Both the position numbers and the translations under genes were made by a program. DNA of 47,721 bases, from contig NZ_JAAHHT010000049.1 of assembly GCF_010672085.1 (NCBI RefSeq), positions 1 through 47,721 on the forward strand, read 5' to 3'. Source of the DNA: Okeania sp. SIO3I5. Lineage in GTDB: Bacteria; Cyanobacteriota; Cyanobacteriia; Cyanobacteriales; Microcoleaceae. The stretch's first letter is position 1, and every line of letters starts with the position of its first letter. The notes below the pieces were generated by a model, which had not been told where the DNA came from, searched no databases, and saw only the letters and a program-made list of their open reading frames with translations. Below, piece after piece: positions 35,145 through 43,394 of this stretch.

Positions 35145-36161
35145 GTGATGCACTCAATAGTAAAATTCTGGAAAAAATTTTTCATAATACTGGCAGTAGT
35201 TATAGTTTGTAGCGGTTGCAAAAATGCTTTTTTACCACCAATTAGTTACAATCCCTGGGAAGTAATTCAACTGCCCACTGAGGCTACATTGTTTGATATT
35301 GGATTTACCGATAATCTTGACCATGGTTGGATTGTGGGTGCTGATGCGACTCTCCTGGAAACTAATGATGGTGGTGAAACTTGGCAACCTAAAACTATCG
35401 ATCTGGAAGAAAAAGCTCGCTTGACATCAGTAAGCTTTAATGGTAAAGAAGGATGGATCGTGGGACAGCCGTCTGTACTTTTACATACTGATGATGGAGG
35501 AGAGTCTTGGAGTCGTATTGCTCTAAGTTCTAAACTGCCTGGCGCTCCTAATACAATTACTGCCTTGGGGCTAAATTCTGCGGAAATGACTACTGATGTG
35601 GGAGCTATCTATCGAACTGAAGATGGAGGCCAAAATTGGCACGCTCAAGTAGAGGATGCTGTGGGAGTAGTGAGAAATATTTCTCGTTCCTCTGATGGTA
35701 AGTATATTGCTGTTTCAGCAAAGGGGAATTTTTATTCTACTTGGGAACCGGGGCAGCAATCTTGGGTTCCTCATAACCGTCAAAACTCCCGCCGTTTGGA
35801 AAATATGGGTTTTAGTGATGATGGTCGTTTATGGCTATTAGCGCGAGGTGGTCAACTGCGGTTTAGCGATGCGGAAAACCCTGAAGAGTGGGGAGAGGCT
35901 ATTAATCCTGAGTATGCTACAAGTTGGGGTCTTTTGGATTTGGCTTATAGAACTCCTGATGAAATTTGGGTTTCTGGGGGTAGTGGTAATTTGCTTCGCA
36001 GTACCGATGGTGGTCAGACTTGGGAAAAAGACCGTGAGGTAGAGAATGTTCCAGAAAATTTCTACAATATTCTATTTTTGAATTCAGAAACAGGTTTTAT
36101 TCTGGGTCAAAGAGGAACTATGCTCAAATATAATAGTTCGCTGGGTTCAGAGGAGGCTTAG
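35145..36161 (+). CDS. Photosystem II assembly factor Ycf48 (HCF136)
   Basis: Protein of 338 residues (337 if translation begins at the ATG at 35148 rather than the GTG at 35145). N-terminal lipoprotein-type signal FFIILAVVIVCSGCK with lipobox Cys25, so it is probably a thylakoid-lumen lipoprotein. The body is a seven-bladed propeller of BNR-like repeats: DGGETWQPKTI, DGGESWSRIAL, DGGQNWHAQVE, DGGQTWEKDRE. Ycf48 helps early assembly of the D1 reaction centre and repair. The gene order with rubA and psbEFLJ is conserved in cyanobacteria, but here psbE follows only after 627 bp. Confidence 0.96.
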   Translation: MMHSIVKFWKKFFIILAVVIVCSGCKNAFLPPISYNPWEVIQLPTEATLFDIGFTDNLDHGWIVGADATLLETNDGGETWQPKTIDLEEKARLTSVSFNGKEGWIVGQPSVLLHTDDGGESWSRIALSSKLPGAPNTITALGLNSAEMTTDVGAIYRTEDGGQNWHAQVEDAVGVVRNISRSSDGKYIAVSAKGNFYSTWEPGQQSWVPHNRQNSRRLENMGFSDDGRLWLLARGGQLRFSDAENPEEWGEAINPEYATSWGLLDLAYRTPDEIWVSGGSGNLLRSTDGGQTWEKDREVENVPENFYNILFLNSETGFILGQRGTMLKYNSSLGSEEA

Positions 36162-36788
36162 AAATATAGGGGGAGTGGGGGAGTGTTTACAAGGGTATGT
36201 TTTTTAGAATTATGCCATTGGGTGTGGGAGGGGTGGGGAGTCTGGGGAGTCTGGGGAGTCTGGGGAGAAATTTAGATCCATTTATTGTATAAAAAGGCAT
36301 AGTATTTTGTGGATTTTATACTGAATAAAGGTGATGACTCGCCTCTTTGTTAAAAACATACCTTTGTCAGGTGGGGAAGTGGGGAAGTATTTTTCAACCT
36401 TTTTCTCGTATTGCCTAATTCCCATGGAGGACTCCTGACTCAAAAATTTAATCGCGGGCAAAGATGCTAAATAGCTTCTATTATTTATCCCACTCTAACA
36501 ATAGAGAAATATCATTTTTGATAATTAAATTGGGTACTATTACTCAGATGGTAAAATTTGATTTCTCTATATTTATTAATGTGGTAAAAATTAGAGTGGA
36601 TGTGTTAAGATTGATCCCGTCTGATTTAAGAGATAAAATGGCAAATGTAAAGAAGGCAAAATAGTCTATCTTTACTCTTAACAAAGGCAAAAAACTCATA
36701 CCATTAATAACTATGGGATGAGCTAATTTAGAAAATTTTTAAGACTGTCTGAAATGATGGTTTAAGATTATTTGGAGGATAAAATAAG
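36162..36788. other. Expanded ycf48-psbE spacer
   Basis: No gene is supported. It holds G-rich direct repeats (GGGGAGTCT units at 36236-36265) and AT-rich DNA towards psbE. A plus-strand frame of 66 codons (36464-36664) lacks a ribosome site and known motifs. The psbEFLJ promoter should lie in the last 100 bp; AAATGATGGTTTAAGATTAT precedes the GGAGG ribosome site by a few bases. Confidence 0.55.
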
Positions 36789-37037
36789 ATGGCTGGTGGC
36801 AACACAGGTGAACGCCCATTTGGAGATATTATTACCAGCGTTCGTTATTGGGTGATTCATAGTATTACTATTCCTGCTCTATTTGTTGCAGGTTGGTTAT
36901 TTGTGAGTACCGGATTAGCTTATGATGTTTTCGGTACACCTAGACCTAATGAGTATTACACTGAACAAAGACAAGAATTACCAATTTTGTCAGACCGTTT
37001 TGAAGCTAAACAACAAATTGATGAGTTTATCAAATAA
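36789..37037 (+). CDS. Cytochrome b559 alpha subunit, PsbE
   Basis: Photosystem II subunit of 82 residues. One transmembrane helix contains the heme-ligating His24 in [20 protein letters not shown]; the lumenal tail is [20 protein letters not shown]. It pairs with PsbF to bind heme. ATG start with a TTGGAGG ribosome site; first gene of psbEFLJ. Confidence 0.98.
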   Translation: MAGGNTGERPFGDIITSVRYWVIHSITIPALFVAGWLFVSTGLAYDVFGTPRPNEYYTEQRQELPILSDRFEAKQQIDEFIK

Positions 37038-37062
37038 ATAAAAATTTAGGAGATTTAAAATA

Positions 37063-37197
37063 ATGACTAGCCAAAATCCAAATCAACCGGTTAGCTATCC
37101 AATTTTTACAGTTAGATGGTTAGCTGTTCACACTCTTGGTGTACCTACAGTTTTCTTTTTGGGCGCGATCGCCGCTATGCAGTTTATTCAAAGATAA
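37063..37197 (+). CDS. Cytochrome b559 beta subunit, PsbF
   Basis: Photosystem II subunit of 44 residues: [20 protein letters not shown] then [20 protein letters not shown]. His23 is the heme ligand. Ribosome site TTAGGAG; 25 bp after psbE. Confidence 0.97.
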   Translation: MTSQNPNQPVSYPIFTVRWLAVHTLGVPTVFFLGAIAAMQFIQR

Positions 37198-37216
37198 AAA
37201 ATAGGAGCATAAGATA

Positions 37217-37342
37217 ATGCCTTTAGATCGTAGTTCTAATCCTAATAAGCAACCAGTAGAATTAAATCGTACTTCTCTCTATCTTGGTTTGTTGTTAGTG
37301 TTTGTTCTTGGTATTCTTTTTTCTAGTTATTTCTTTAACTAA
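37217..37342 (+). CDS. Photosystem II protein PsbL
   Basis: Photosystem II subunit of 41 residues: [20 protein letters not shown] then [20 protein letters not shown] and N. One transmembrane helix. The N-terminus is slightly longer than the usual 38-39 residues. Ribosome site TAGGAG; 19 bp after psbF. Confidence 0.96.
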   Translation: MPLDRSSNPNKQPVELNRTSLYLGLLLVFVLGILFSSYFFN

Positions 37343-37494
37343 TTTGGGAAACGGAATCAAGTAATTTCTGCCTATGCAAGTCATCCTATTTGGGTAGTTT
37401 ATAGGTAGTAGAATTAACTAAAAAGTTAACAAGTAGATTGTTTACAAATTTCTTTGAAATAGTAGTTAGTTTTGAAATAATGAGGTGAAGTATT

Positions 37495-37617
37495 ATGATG
37501 TCTGAACCAGGAAGAATTCCTTTATGGTTGGTTGCTGTTGTAGCAGGAACTGGTGTACTTGTAGTTGTCGGTCTTTTCTTTTATGGTTCCTATGTTGGTG
37601 TAGGTTCTTCTTTATAA
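37495..37617 (+). CDS. Photosystem II protein PsbJ
   Basis: Photosystem II subunit of 40 residues: [20 protein letters not shown] then [20 protein letters not shown]. One transmembrane helix. The gap from psbL is long (152 bp). ATG ATG doublet start; the second ATG, at 37498, would give the common 39-residue form. A terminator follows. Confidence 0.96.
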   Translation: MMSEPGRIPLWLVAVVAGTGVLVVVGLFFYGSYVGVGSSL

Positions 37618-37663
37618 GAAAGGCTTTAGTTTTGAGTTAGTTAATACTCAGATTTTAAAAAAA

Positions 37664-37698
37664 AATCTCACTCTTTTTTGGGGTGGGATTATTTTTTT
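37664..37698 (+). terminator. Intrinsic terminator of psbEFLJ
   Basis: Stem AATCTCAC / GTGGGATT (one G-U pair) followed by ATTTTTTTG, about 45 bp after the psbJ stop codon. Confidence 0.82.
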
Positions 37699-37786
37699 GT
37701 TTATAAAGGAGTAGGGATTAGGGTTCTTATACCAATTTGAAAAAAGAATCTTACAAATAACGAAAGCGATTTGCTGACGCAACGCT

Positions 37787-37891
37787 TACAGCAGTTTTCA
37801 TTTCAGTAAACCACAGTAGGGACGTTCCATGGAACGTCCCTACGGAGTTTTGGTTCTGATGATGTGGTTCATCAATCTGAAAAGCGCTATA
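37787..37891. repeat. Palindromic element with TACAGC ends, copy 2
   Basis: 105 bp in inverse orientation to 20648-20754: TACAGCAGTTTTC at the left, GAAAAGCGCTATA at the right, with the same perfect centre GGGACGTTCC / GGAACGTCCC. Confidence 0.78.
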
Positions 37892-37989
37892 ATTTTTCAG
37901 GCATCTGCAGAAATTAAATAACAAAAACAGAGGAAGCAATTGAGTTATCATTGTGAAAATAACAAGTAACTTTTTTGGAGATTAAACTA

Positions 37990-38214
37990 ATGAGTCCTTT
38001 ATTAACAAAAATATTACAGGAAATTGAACAGCTTACTATAGAAGAGAAGTTTCAAATCATTACCTATACTATAGAACAATTGAAGGGTCAGACAATTACT
38101 CCAAAAACCTCTAAATATAGTTTGTGCGATTTACGAGGAATATTGCCTAATCTGTTGGAGGGAAAAGATGCTCAAGAATGGGTTAGGGAATTACGTCAAG
38201 AATGGCAACAATGA
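37990..38214 (+). CDS. Orphan antitoxin-like protein
   Basis: Protein of 74 residues from the ATG at 37990 (TTTTGGAG ribosome site); the earlier in-frame ATG at 37975 is worse placed. It starts MSPLLTKILQEIEQLTIEEK and ends LRGILPNLLEGKDAQEWVRE then LRQEWQQ. Its end matches the neighbouring antitoxin (GEDAQEWVSRTRQE), so both belong to the same small VapB-like group found next to PIN toxins in cyanobacteria. No toxin gene follows; the next gene is the second antitoxin 68 bp later. Confidence 0.72.
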   Translation: MSPLLTKILQEIEQLTIEEKFQIITYTIEQLKGQTITPKTSKYSLCDLRGILPNLLEGKDAQEWVRELRQEWQQ

Positions 38215-38282
38215 GAACAATAAATTGTTTAAATTATATGAAAATTGAGACAATTTTAGAATAGCTAAAAAGGAGGTACATT

Positions 38283-38519
38283 ATGTCTCAAGAATTATTA
38301 AATGAGTTAATGAGTAAATCAGAAGAGTTAAATGTTGAAGAAAAACTTCAATTAATGGGTTATTTATCAAGTTGTCTTAAAAGAGATGATAATTCAATCC
38401 CTAAACCTCGGCGTAAATGGCGTGAGATTCAAGGAAAAGCGACTTATCCTTTAGTGGGGGAAGATGCTCAAGAATGGGTTTCTCGAACTCGTCAAGAAGC
38501 GACAGAAAACCGCGAATAA
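38283..38519 (+). CDS. VapB-like antitoxin
   Basis: Protein of 78 residues, MSQELLNELMSKSEELNVEE to WREIQGKATYPLVGEDAQEW and VSRTRQEATENRE. The N-terminal helical part resembles dimerisation/DNA-binding regions and the C-terminal part a toxin-binding tail. AGGAGG ribosome site. The PIN toxin gene begins 16 bases after its stop. It should neutralise the toxin and repress its own operon, as usual for VapBC. Confidence 0.8.
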   Translation: MSQELLNELMSKSEELNVEEKLQLMGYLSSCLKRDDNSIPKPRRKWREIQGKATYPLVGEDAQEWVSRTRQEATENRE

Positions 38520-38535
38520 ATTATCCGTAATAATT

Positions 38536-38982
38536 ATGAAAGTTAATAATGCTATTCAAGGGGTAAGGCGACTATTTTTAGATACTGCGCCTATTATTTA
38601 CTATGTAGAAAATCACCCGAATTATTATGGACTAACTCAAGTTATTTTTGATGGAATAGATGAGGGTTTACTTTTGGGAGTTACTTCTCCAATCAGTTTG
38701 TCTGAGTGTTTAGTATATCCTTACAAGTTAGGGTTAATAGCACTTGTTCAGGATTTTATTGATTTAATTGTTGATGGAGACAATATTAATTTTATTATCA
38801 TTGATGAGGATATCGGAAAATTAGCAGCACAAATGAGAGCTAGGTATAATTTATCGTTACCTGATGCTTTACAAATTGCAACAGCAATTCAGTCTAATTG
38901 TGATGCTTTTTTAACTAATGATTTACAGTTAAAACGAGTCAATGAGTTATCTATTTTAGTAATCAATGAATTAACATTATGA
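38536..38982 (+). CDS. VapC-type PIN-domain ribonuclease toxin
   Basis: Protein of 148 residues from the ATG at 38536; an in-frame ATG at 38464 lies inside the antitoxin gene and is rejected. PIN-domain acidic residues: Asp in RRLFLDTAPIIYYVE, Glu in ISLSECLV, Asp in LPDALQIATAI and Asp in FLTNDLQLKRV. All four are present, so the Mg-dependent ribonuclease site looks intact. Second gene of a VapBC operon. Confidence 0.9.
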   Translation: MKVNNAIQGVRRLFLDTAPIIYYVENHPNYYGLTQVIFDGIDEGLLLGVTSPISLSECLVYPYKLGLIALVQDFIDLIVDGDNINFIIIDEDIGKLAAQMRARYNLSLPDALQIATAIQSNCDAFLTNDLQLKRVNELSILVINELTL

Positions 38983-39019
38983 TTCTATTTACTACCAATT
39001 TTTCAGCAGAATTCACAAA

Positions 39020-39193
39020 GGAATTAAGCAATTTGAAGCTTATCATGTTGCTTGTGCAGAAATAAAACAAACTGATTATTTTCTTACCTGCGATAAAAGA
39101 TTGATTAGTCGTTGTCAAAACCTTTCTTTAAAAATTCTCAATCCTGTTAATTTTATTTTAGAGGTATGTGATGAAAACCAACTTAAACCATAA
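39020..39193 (+). pseudogene. C-terminal half of a PIN-domain toxin
   Basis: The frame reads GIKQFEAYHVACAEIKQTDY then FLTCDKRLISRCQ and LKILNPVNFILEV, the last two thirds of a PIN domain with the AxHxA..E and FLTxD motifs. Nothing upstream of 39020 fits a PIN start. It begins at the same residue (GIK) where the N-terminal half at 44362-44907 stops making sense. Its 3' end overlaps the start of the next gene. Confidence 0.82.
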
Positions 39194-39608
39194 GGATAAA
39201 ATTATCCAAGAAGCGTTATTAATTCTTTTTAATCAATTAGAACCTGCTAATTTTTTAGATATTGTTACTACTTTAAATTTAGGAAGTAAAGGAGATCATG
39301 TAAAACTTAAAGAGCAATTATTTAAAAATGAAACTATTGATAGCATTTATGAAGAGGCTATGAAAGAACGAGAAAATAAAGATATACAGGAACAAACTCA
39401 AACAACTTTCCCAAATGATGAAGAGTTAATCGAGAAAGCTTTATTTATTTTACAAAAAGAATTAGCTCCTAGTGATCTTTTGCGCTTTGTAGCAACTTTT
39501 AATCTAGGAAAAGGTGATTATTTAGCTTTTAAAGATCGACTACAAGAAAACGAAACTTTAGAAGGTTTATGTCAAAAAATAGATAAATATGAAAATAAGC
39601 GAAATTAA
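39171..39608 (+). CDS. Hypothetical protein of two tandem helical repeats
   Basis: Protein of 145 residues from ATG 39171 (GTG at 39168 is in frame just before). Two copies of one motif: IIQEALLILFNQLEPANFLD with TTLNLG, DHVKLKEQLFKNETI, and again LIEKALFILQKELAPSDLLR with ATFNLG, DYLAFKDRLQENETL. A charged linker (KERENKDIQEQ) joins them. All helical by appearance; no known domain recognised. Its gene begins inside the PIN remnant and has a GAGG ribosome site. It may be an operon partner of the broken nuclease gene 57 bp downstream. Confidence 0.7.
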   Translation: MKTNLNHKDKIIQEALLILFNQLEPANFLDIVTTLNLGSKGDHVKLKEQLFKNETIDSIYEEAMKERENKDIQEQTQTTFPNDEELIEKALFILQKELAPSDLLRFVATFNLGKGDYLAFKDRLQENETLEGLCQKIDKYENKRN

Positions 39609-39664
39609 TGTCGGGGGGAGATAAGAGTTAAGGAAACAGAGACAATGATTTAGGAGGTAGCTTA

Positions 39665-40888
39665 ATGATCAATGATAATCCTTTTTTATTTTCAAAGAAT
39701 GAAACTATTTTTGATTTTCTTAGCCATAGGAAAAAAGAGCTAGAAAATGAATTAATGGAACTTGATGGCAAGCGTTTATTAAATAAAAGTCTTGAGGATT
39801 GGTGTAATTATTTTGAAAGTAAATATAAATCTGATATTTGTAAAATACTACAAGAGAATATTTACATTAGTGAGCCTGAATAAGTCACTTTAACAAAATA
39901 TGATTTTGGAAGAAATACATCAGTAAAAGGTACTAAAATTACTTACTATGTTCCCTTTCAAGGAGACTCAGATTTTTTATTTTATCAACCTTCTACTTAT
40001 ATTATCCCACGTCCTCGTGGTAGAGTGAAAGGAAACAAAATAGTAATAAGTTATGAAATACATGATTCTAATGAAAAATCTGCTGTAAAACTAGAATTTG
40101 AGAGATTTTTAAGTCAGATTAATAGTTATTTAGAGCAAATGTCAAAAGATTTAGCTTCTTTTGAAACATCAATCAAAGAAAAAGTAATATCTATATTAGA
40201 AAGTCGCCGTAAAAAATTGTTAAATGACCAAAAACTTGTTGAGTCTTTAGGCTATCCTGTGAGGCATAACCCTGATGTTTCTAAAACTTATTCTGTGCCT
40301 CTTGTTAAAAGAAAAACTAAAGTTTACCCTCCCTTACCAAATAAAGAAACCTTTGAATCAGAGCCATCTTTAGACATAAAAGATTACGAGAATATTCTTT
40401 CTATAATTTCTAATATGGGATTGGCAATGGAAACAAGTCCTAAGACTTTCAAAAATATGAAGGAAGAAGATATTAGACACCTGTTTTTAGTTCAACTGAA
40501 TGGTCAATATAAATATAAAGGAAAAGCATCTGGTGAAACATTCAATAACAAAGGGAAAACAGATATTTTAATCAGAGAAAATGGTCAAAATATTTTTATT
40601 GCTGAATGTAAATTTTGGCGTGGAGAAAAGGAGTTTAAAGATGCTATAAATCAATTTTTGGGTTACGTTTCATGCCGAGACACCAAAACAGCTATCTTAA
40701 TATTCAATAAAAATAAAGGGTTTACTTCTGTTGTTAAAAAGATTAAGGAAATTACAAAGCATCATCCGAACTATGTAAAAGATTTACATTATGACAATGA
40801 AACAGGTTGTCGCTTTATTTTTCATCACCAAGATGATGATGATAGTAAACTAATTTTAACAATCTTAGCTTTTAACATACCTCAGTAA
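39665..40888 (+). pseudogene. PD-(D/E)XK restriction-endonuclease-like gene with one in-frame stop
   Basis: A strong AGGAGG ribosome site precedes the ATG at 39665. The frame is open for 72 codons to TAA (39881-39883), then continues in the same frame without another stop to 40888. The reading after the stop (YDFGRNTSVKGTKITYYVPF, then FLFYQPSTYIIPRPRGR) is protein-like well before the GTG at 40025, so a single 407-codon gene was interrupted by a nonsense change. The nuclease core near codons 295-320 is intact: GKTDILIRENGQNIFIAECK then FWRGEKEFKDAINQFLGYVS, i.e. Asp and Glu-x-Lys. It may be inactive, read through, or translated in two parts. A defence-type nuclease is plausible but not proven. 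Confidence 0.8.
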
Positions 40889-40998
40889 ATATAGTTAAAT
40901 ACTGGTTAATAACTCATGGCTATTAACAAAGTTTTAACTTAGGAGGCTAGCTGATAGCTGACGGCTGAATGCTTAGATCACAATTATTGGTATTTATT

Positions 40999-41253
40999 AT
41001 GAACTTCGTGACAATTTTAGGACTAATAGCAGGCATTTTCACAACTATTTCATTTTTACCTCAAGTTATCAAAACTTGGCGTACTCGTTCCACAAAAGAT
41101 ATCTCTTTGGAAATGTTTGCTATTTTTTGCTTTGGCATATTGCTGTGGATAATTTATGGCATGATTATTAACAACTTACCGATAATTTTTACGAATGTTG
41201 CTACCTTGAGTTTAGCCTTACCAATTTTATTGTTTAAAATTAAATATAAATAG
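40999..41253 (+). CDS. SemiSWEET-type sugar transporter
   Basis: Protein of 84 residues with three helices (triple-helix bundle) from ATG 40999; the longer start at 40969 adds residues read from a repeat. The PQ-loop motif is ISFLPQVIKTWRTRSTKDIS. SemiSWEETs form dimers in the cytoplasmic membrane and carry small sugars down their gradient. Single gene. Confidence 0.9.
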   Translation: MNFVTILGLIAGIFTTISFLPQVIKTWRTRSTKDISLEMFAIFCFGILLWIIYGMIINNLPIIFTNVATLSLALPILLFKIKYK

Positions 41254-41442
41254 GTAATAATTAATAATTAATAATTAATAATTAATTATTAACTAGACAG
41301 TACAAAGTTCTGGAAGTAACTATTACTAGCTAAGGCTTTCAGCGCTCACTCGGTTAGAAACTCTCGACTCAGAGCTGTAGGTGCTGTAAGTCTTTACCAG
41401 TAATACTTTCACTCAGATCAGTAAATCGTTTTTTATAAGAAC

Positions 41443-41531
41443 AGGACTTACGCAAAGGCACTACATATAGGGTATTGGTGCCTTACGGTGGCGCTAACAC
41501 ACCCTACCCATAGCGTTCATGCGTAAGTCCT
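41443..41531. mobile_element. MITE with AGGACTTACGCA ends and 7-bp duplication
   Basis: 89 bp with a perfect 12-bp terminal inverted repeat (AGGACTTACGCA / TGCGTAAGTCCT), flanked on both sides by TAAGAAC (41436-41442 and 41532-41538). The interior has no gene. Similar ends bound the hairpin repeats at 14418-14518 and 41595-41656. Confidence 0.85.
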
Positions 41532-41594
41532 TAAGAACTTTGTACTCTCCAGTAATTAATAATTGATAATTGATAATTAATAATTGATAACTAC

Positions 41595-41656
41595 AGGACT
41601 TACGCGGGGGAAATCCAGAAACCCGGTTTCTCGTAGAAACCGGGTTTCTTTGCGTA
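41595..41656. repeat. Dispersed AAACCCGGTTTC hairpin repeat, copy 3
   Basis: Compact copy: AGGACTTACGCGGGG, then AGAAACCCGGTTTCT, GTAGAAACCGGGTTTCT, TTGCGTA. The arms can form a near-continuous hairpin. It lies just upstream of the radical SAM gene and is followed by CTGATAA octamers. Confidence 0.78.
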
Positions 41657-41697
41657 CTGATAACTGATAACTTTTTAAAGCTGATAACTGTTTAAGA

Positions 41698-43317
41698 ATG
41701 TCTAATAATCTATTTAATACTGAAAATTTACTCTTTACTCCAGCTATCCCTGAATCTAATGCTATTCCAATTATTTTTGCTTTTCCCAATGAATATACTG
41801 TGGGAATAACGAGTCTTGGTTATCAGATTGTTTGGGCAACTTTAGCTATGCGTTCCGATCTACAAGTTAGTCGCTTATTTACTGATATTAATGAACCTCT
41901 CCCACAACAACCAGAATTATTCGGTTTTTCTCTTTCTTGGGAACTTGATTATGTCAATATTTTCAATATTCTGGAGTCTCTGGAAATTCCGATTAGAGCT
42001 AAAAATCGTTTGGCAAAAAGTTATCCGATAATATTTGGTGGCGGACCTGTTTTAACTGCTAATCCAGAACCTTTTGCTGATTTTTTTGATGTAATTTTAT
42101 TGGGGGATGGGGAAAATTTATTGGGAGATTTTATTGACGCTTATAAAGAAATTCGGCGAGCTGAAAAACCAGAACAATTAAAACATTTATCTCAAGTACC
42201 TGGGGTTTATATTCCTAGTCTTTATGAAGTAACTTATCAAAGTAGGGATGGTGCGATTAAATCTATTGAACCTATAGATAAAGATGTTCCTCCTGTTGTG
42301 CAAAAACAAACTTATCGAGGTAATACTTTATCTGCTTCTACTGTTGTTACTGAAAAGGCAGCTTGGGAAAATATTTTTATGGTAGAAGTCGTCAGAAGTT
42401 GCCCCGAAATGTGTCGTTTTTGTTTGGCAAGTTATCTGACTTTACCCTTTAGAAGTGCTAATTTAGAAAAGTCTCTGATTCCGGCAATAGAAAGAGGATT
42501 AACTGTCACAAAACGTTTGGGTTTATTGGGTGCTTCGGTAACTCAACATCCCGAATTTGAAAGTTTATTAGATTATTTATCCCAGTCAAAATATGATGAT
42601 ATTCGGTTGAGTATTGCATCGGTTAGAACAAATACAGTCACAGAAAAGCTGGCAAAAATTTTAGCGAACCGAGATACAAAATCAATTACAATTGCTGTAG
42701 AAAGTGGGAGCGATCGCCTGCGCAGAATTATCAATAAAAAGTTAGAAAATGAGGAAATTATTCAAGCTGCTATTAATGCTAAAGCTGGTGGTTTGAAAGG
42801 TATTAAGTTTTATGGAATGGTAGGTTTACCGGGAGAAGAGGAAGAAGATTTAGATGCGACTGTGGAGATGATGTTGACTTTGAAAAAAGCTGTTCCTGGG
42901 TTGAGGTTAAGTTTAGGTTGCAGCACTTTTGTGCCGAAATCTCATACTCCTTTTCAATGGTTTGGCGTAAATGCTCAGTCAGAAAAACGGCTGAAATTTT
43001 TGGAGAAAAAATTACGCTCAAAGGGAATAGATTTTCGCCCAGAAAGTTATAAATGGTCGGTAATTCAAGGGTTAATTTCTAGAGGGGATCGAAGGGTATC
43101 TCATTTATTAGAATTGGTGAGAAATTATGGAGATTCTTTAGGTAGTTATAAGAGAGCTTTTAAGGAGTTGCGTGGAAAGTTGCCAGAGTTAGATTTTTAT
43201 GTTTTTAATGATTGGGAATTAGAACAAGTTTTGCCTTGGAATCATATTCAAGGTCCTCTACCTGTAGCAACTTTGAAAAAGCATTTAGCTGAGGCGAAGG
43301 AAGAAGGAAGAAGTTAA
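41698..43317 (+). CDS. B12-binding-type radical SAM protein
   Basis: Protein of 539 residues. The N-terminal half (about 1-200) has a cobalamin-binding-like Rossmann region (YTVGITSLGYQIVWATLAMR, PIIFGGGPVLTANPEPFADF, VILLGDGENLL). The radical SAM core has the [4Fe-4S] motif CxxxCxxC in VRSCPEMCRFCLASYLTLPF near residue 235, followed by IAVESGSDRLRRIINKKL and KFYGMVGLPGEEEEDLDAT. The C-terminal part is LLELVRNYGDSLGSYKRAF. Such proteins occur across cyanobacteria; the reaction is not known (methylation, methylthiolation or ring chemistry are possible). ATG start; no clear operon partner. Confidence 0.9.
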   Translation: MSNNLFNTENLLFTPAIPESNAIPIIFAFPNEYTVGITSLGYQIVWATLAMRSDLQVSRLFTDINEPLPQQPELFGFSLSWELDYVNIFNILESLEIPIRAKNRLAKSYPIIFGGGPVLTANPEPFADFFDVILLGDGENLLGDFIDAYKEIRRAEKPEQLKHLSQVPGVYIPSLYEVTYQSRDGAIKSIEPIDKDVPPVVQKQTYRGNTLSASTVVTEKAAWENIFMVEVVRSCPEMCRFCLASYLTLPFRSANLEKSLIPAIERGLTVTKRLGLLGASVTQHPEFESLLDYLSQSKYDDIRLSIASVRTNTVTEKLAKILANRDTKSITIAVESGSDRLRRIINKKLENEEIIQAAINAKAGGLKGIKFYGMVGLPGEEEEDLDATVEMMLTLKKAVPGLRLSLGCSTFVPKSHTPFQWFGVNAQSEKRLKFLEKKLRSKGIDFRPESYKWSVIQGLISRGDRRVSHLLELVRNYGDSLGSYKRAFKELRGKLPELDFYVFNDWELEQVLPWNHIQGPLPVATLKKHLAEAKEEGRS

Positions 43318-43394
43318 GAAGGAAGAAGGAAGAAGGAAGAAGAAGGAAGGAAACTTTATTGTTGTAATTGATCAATTTTTATCTGCTTTTTCTG

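Noticed and set aside
36464-36664. Plus-strand frame of 66 codons in the ycf48-psbE gap
   Set aside because: No ribosome site, no motif, AT-rich random-like composition.
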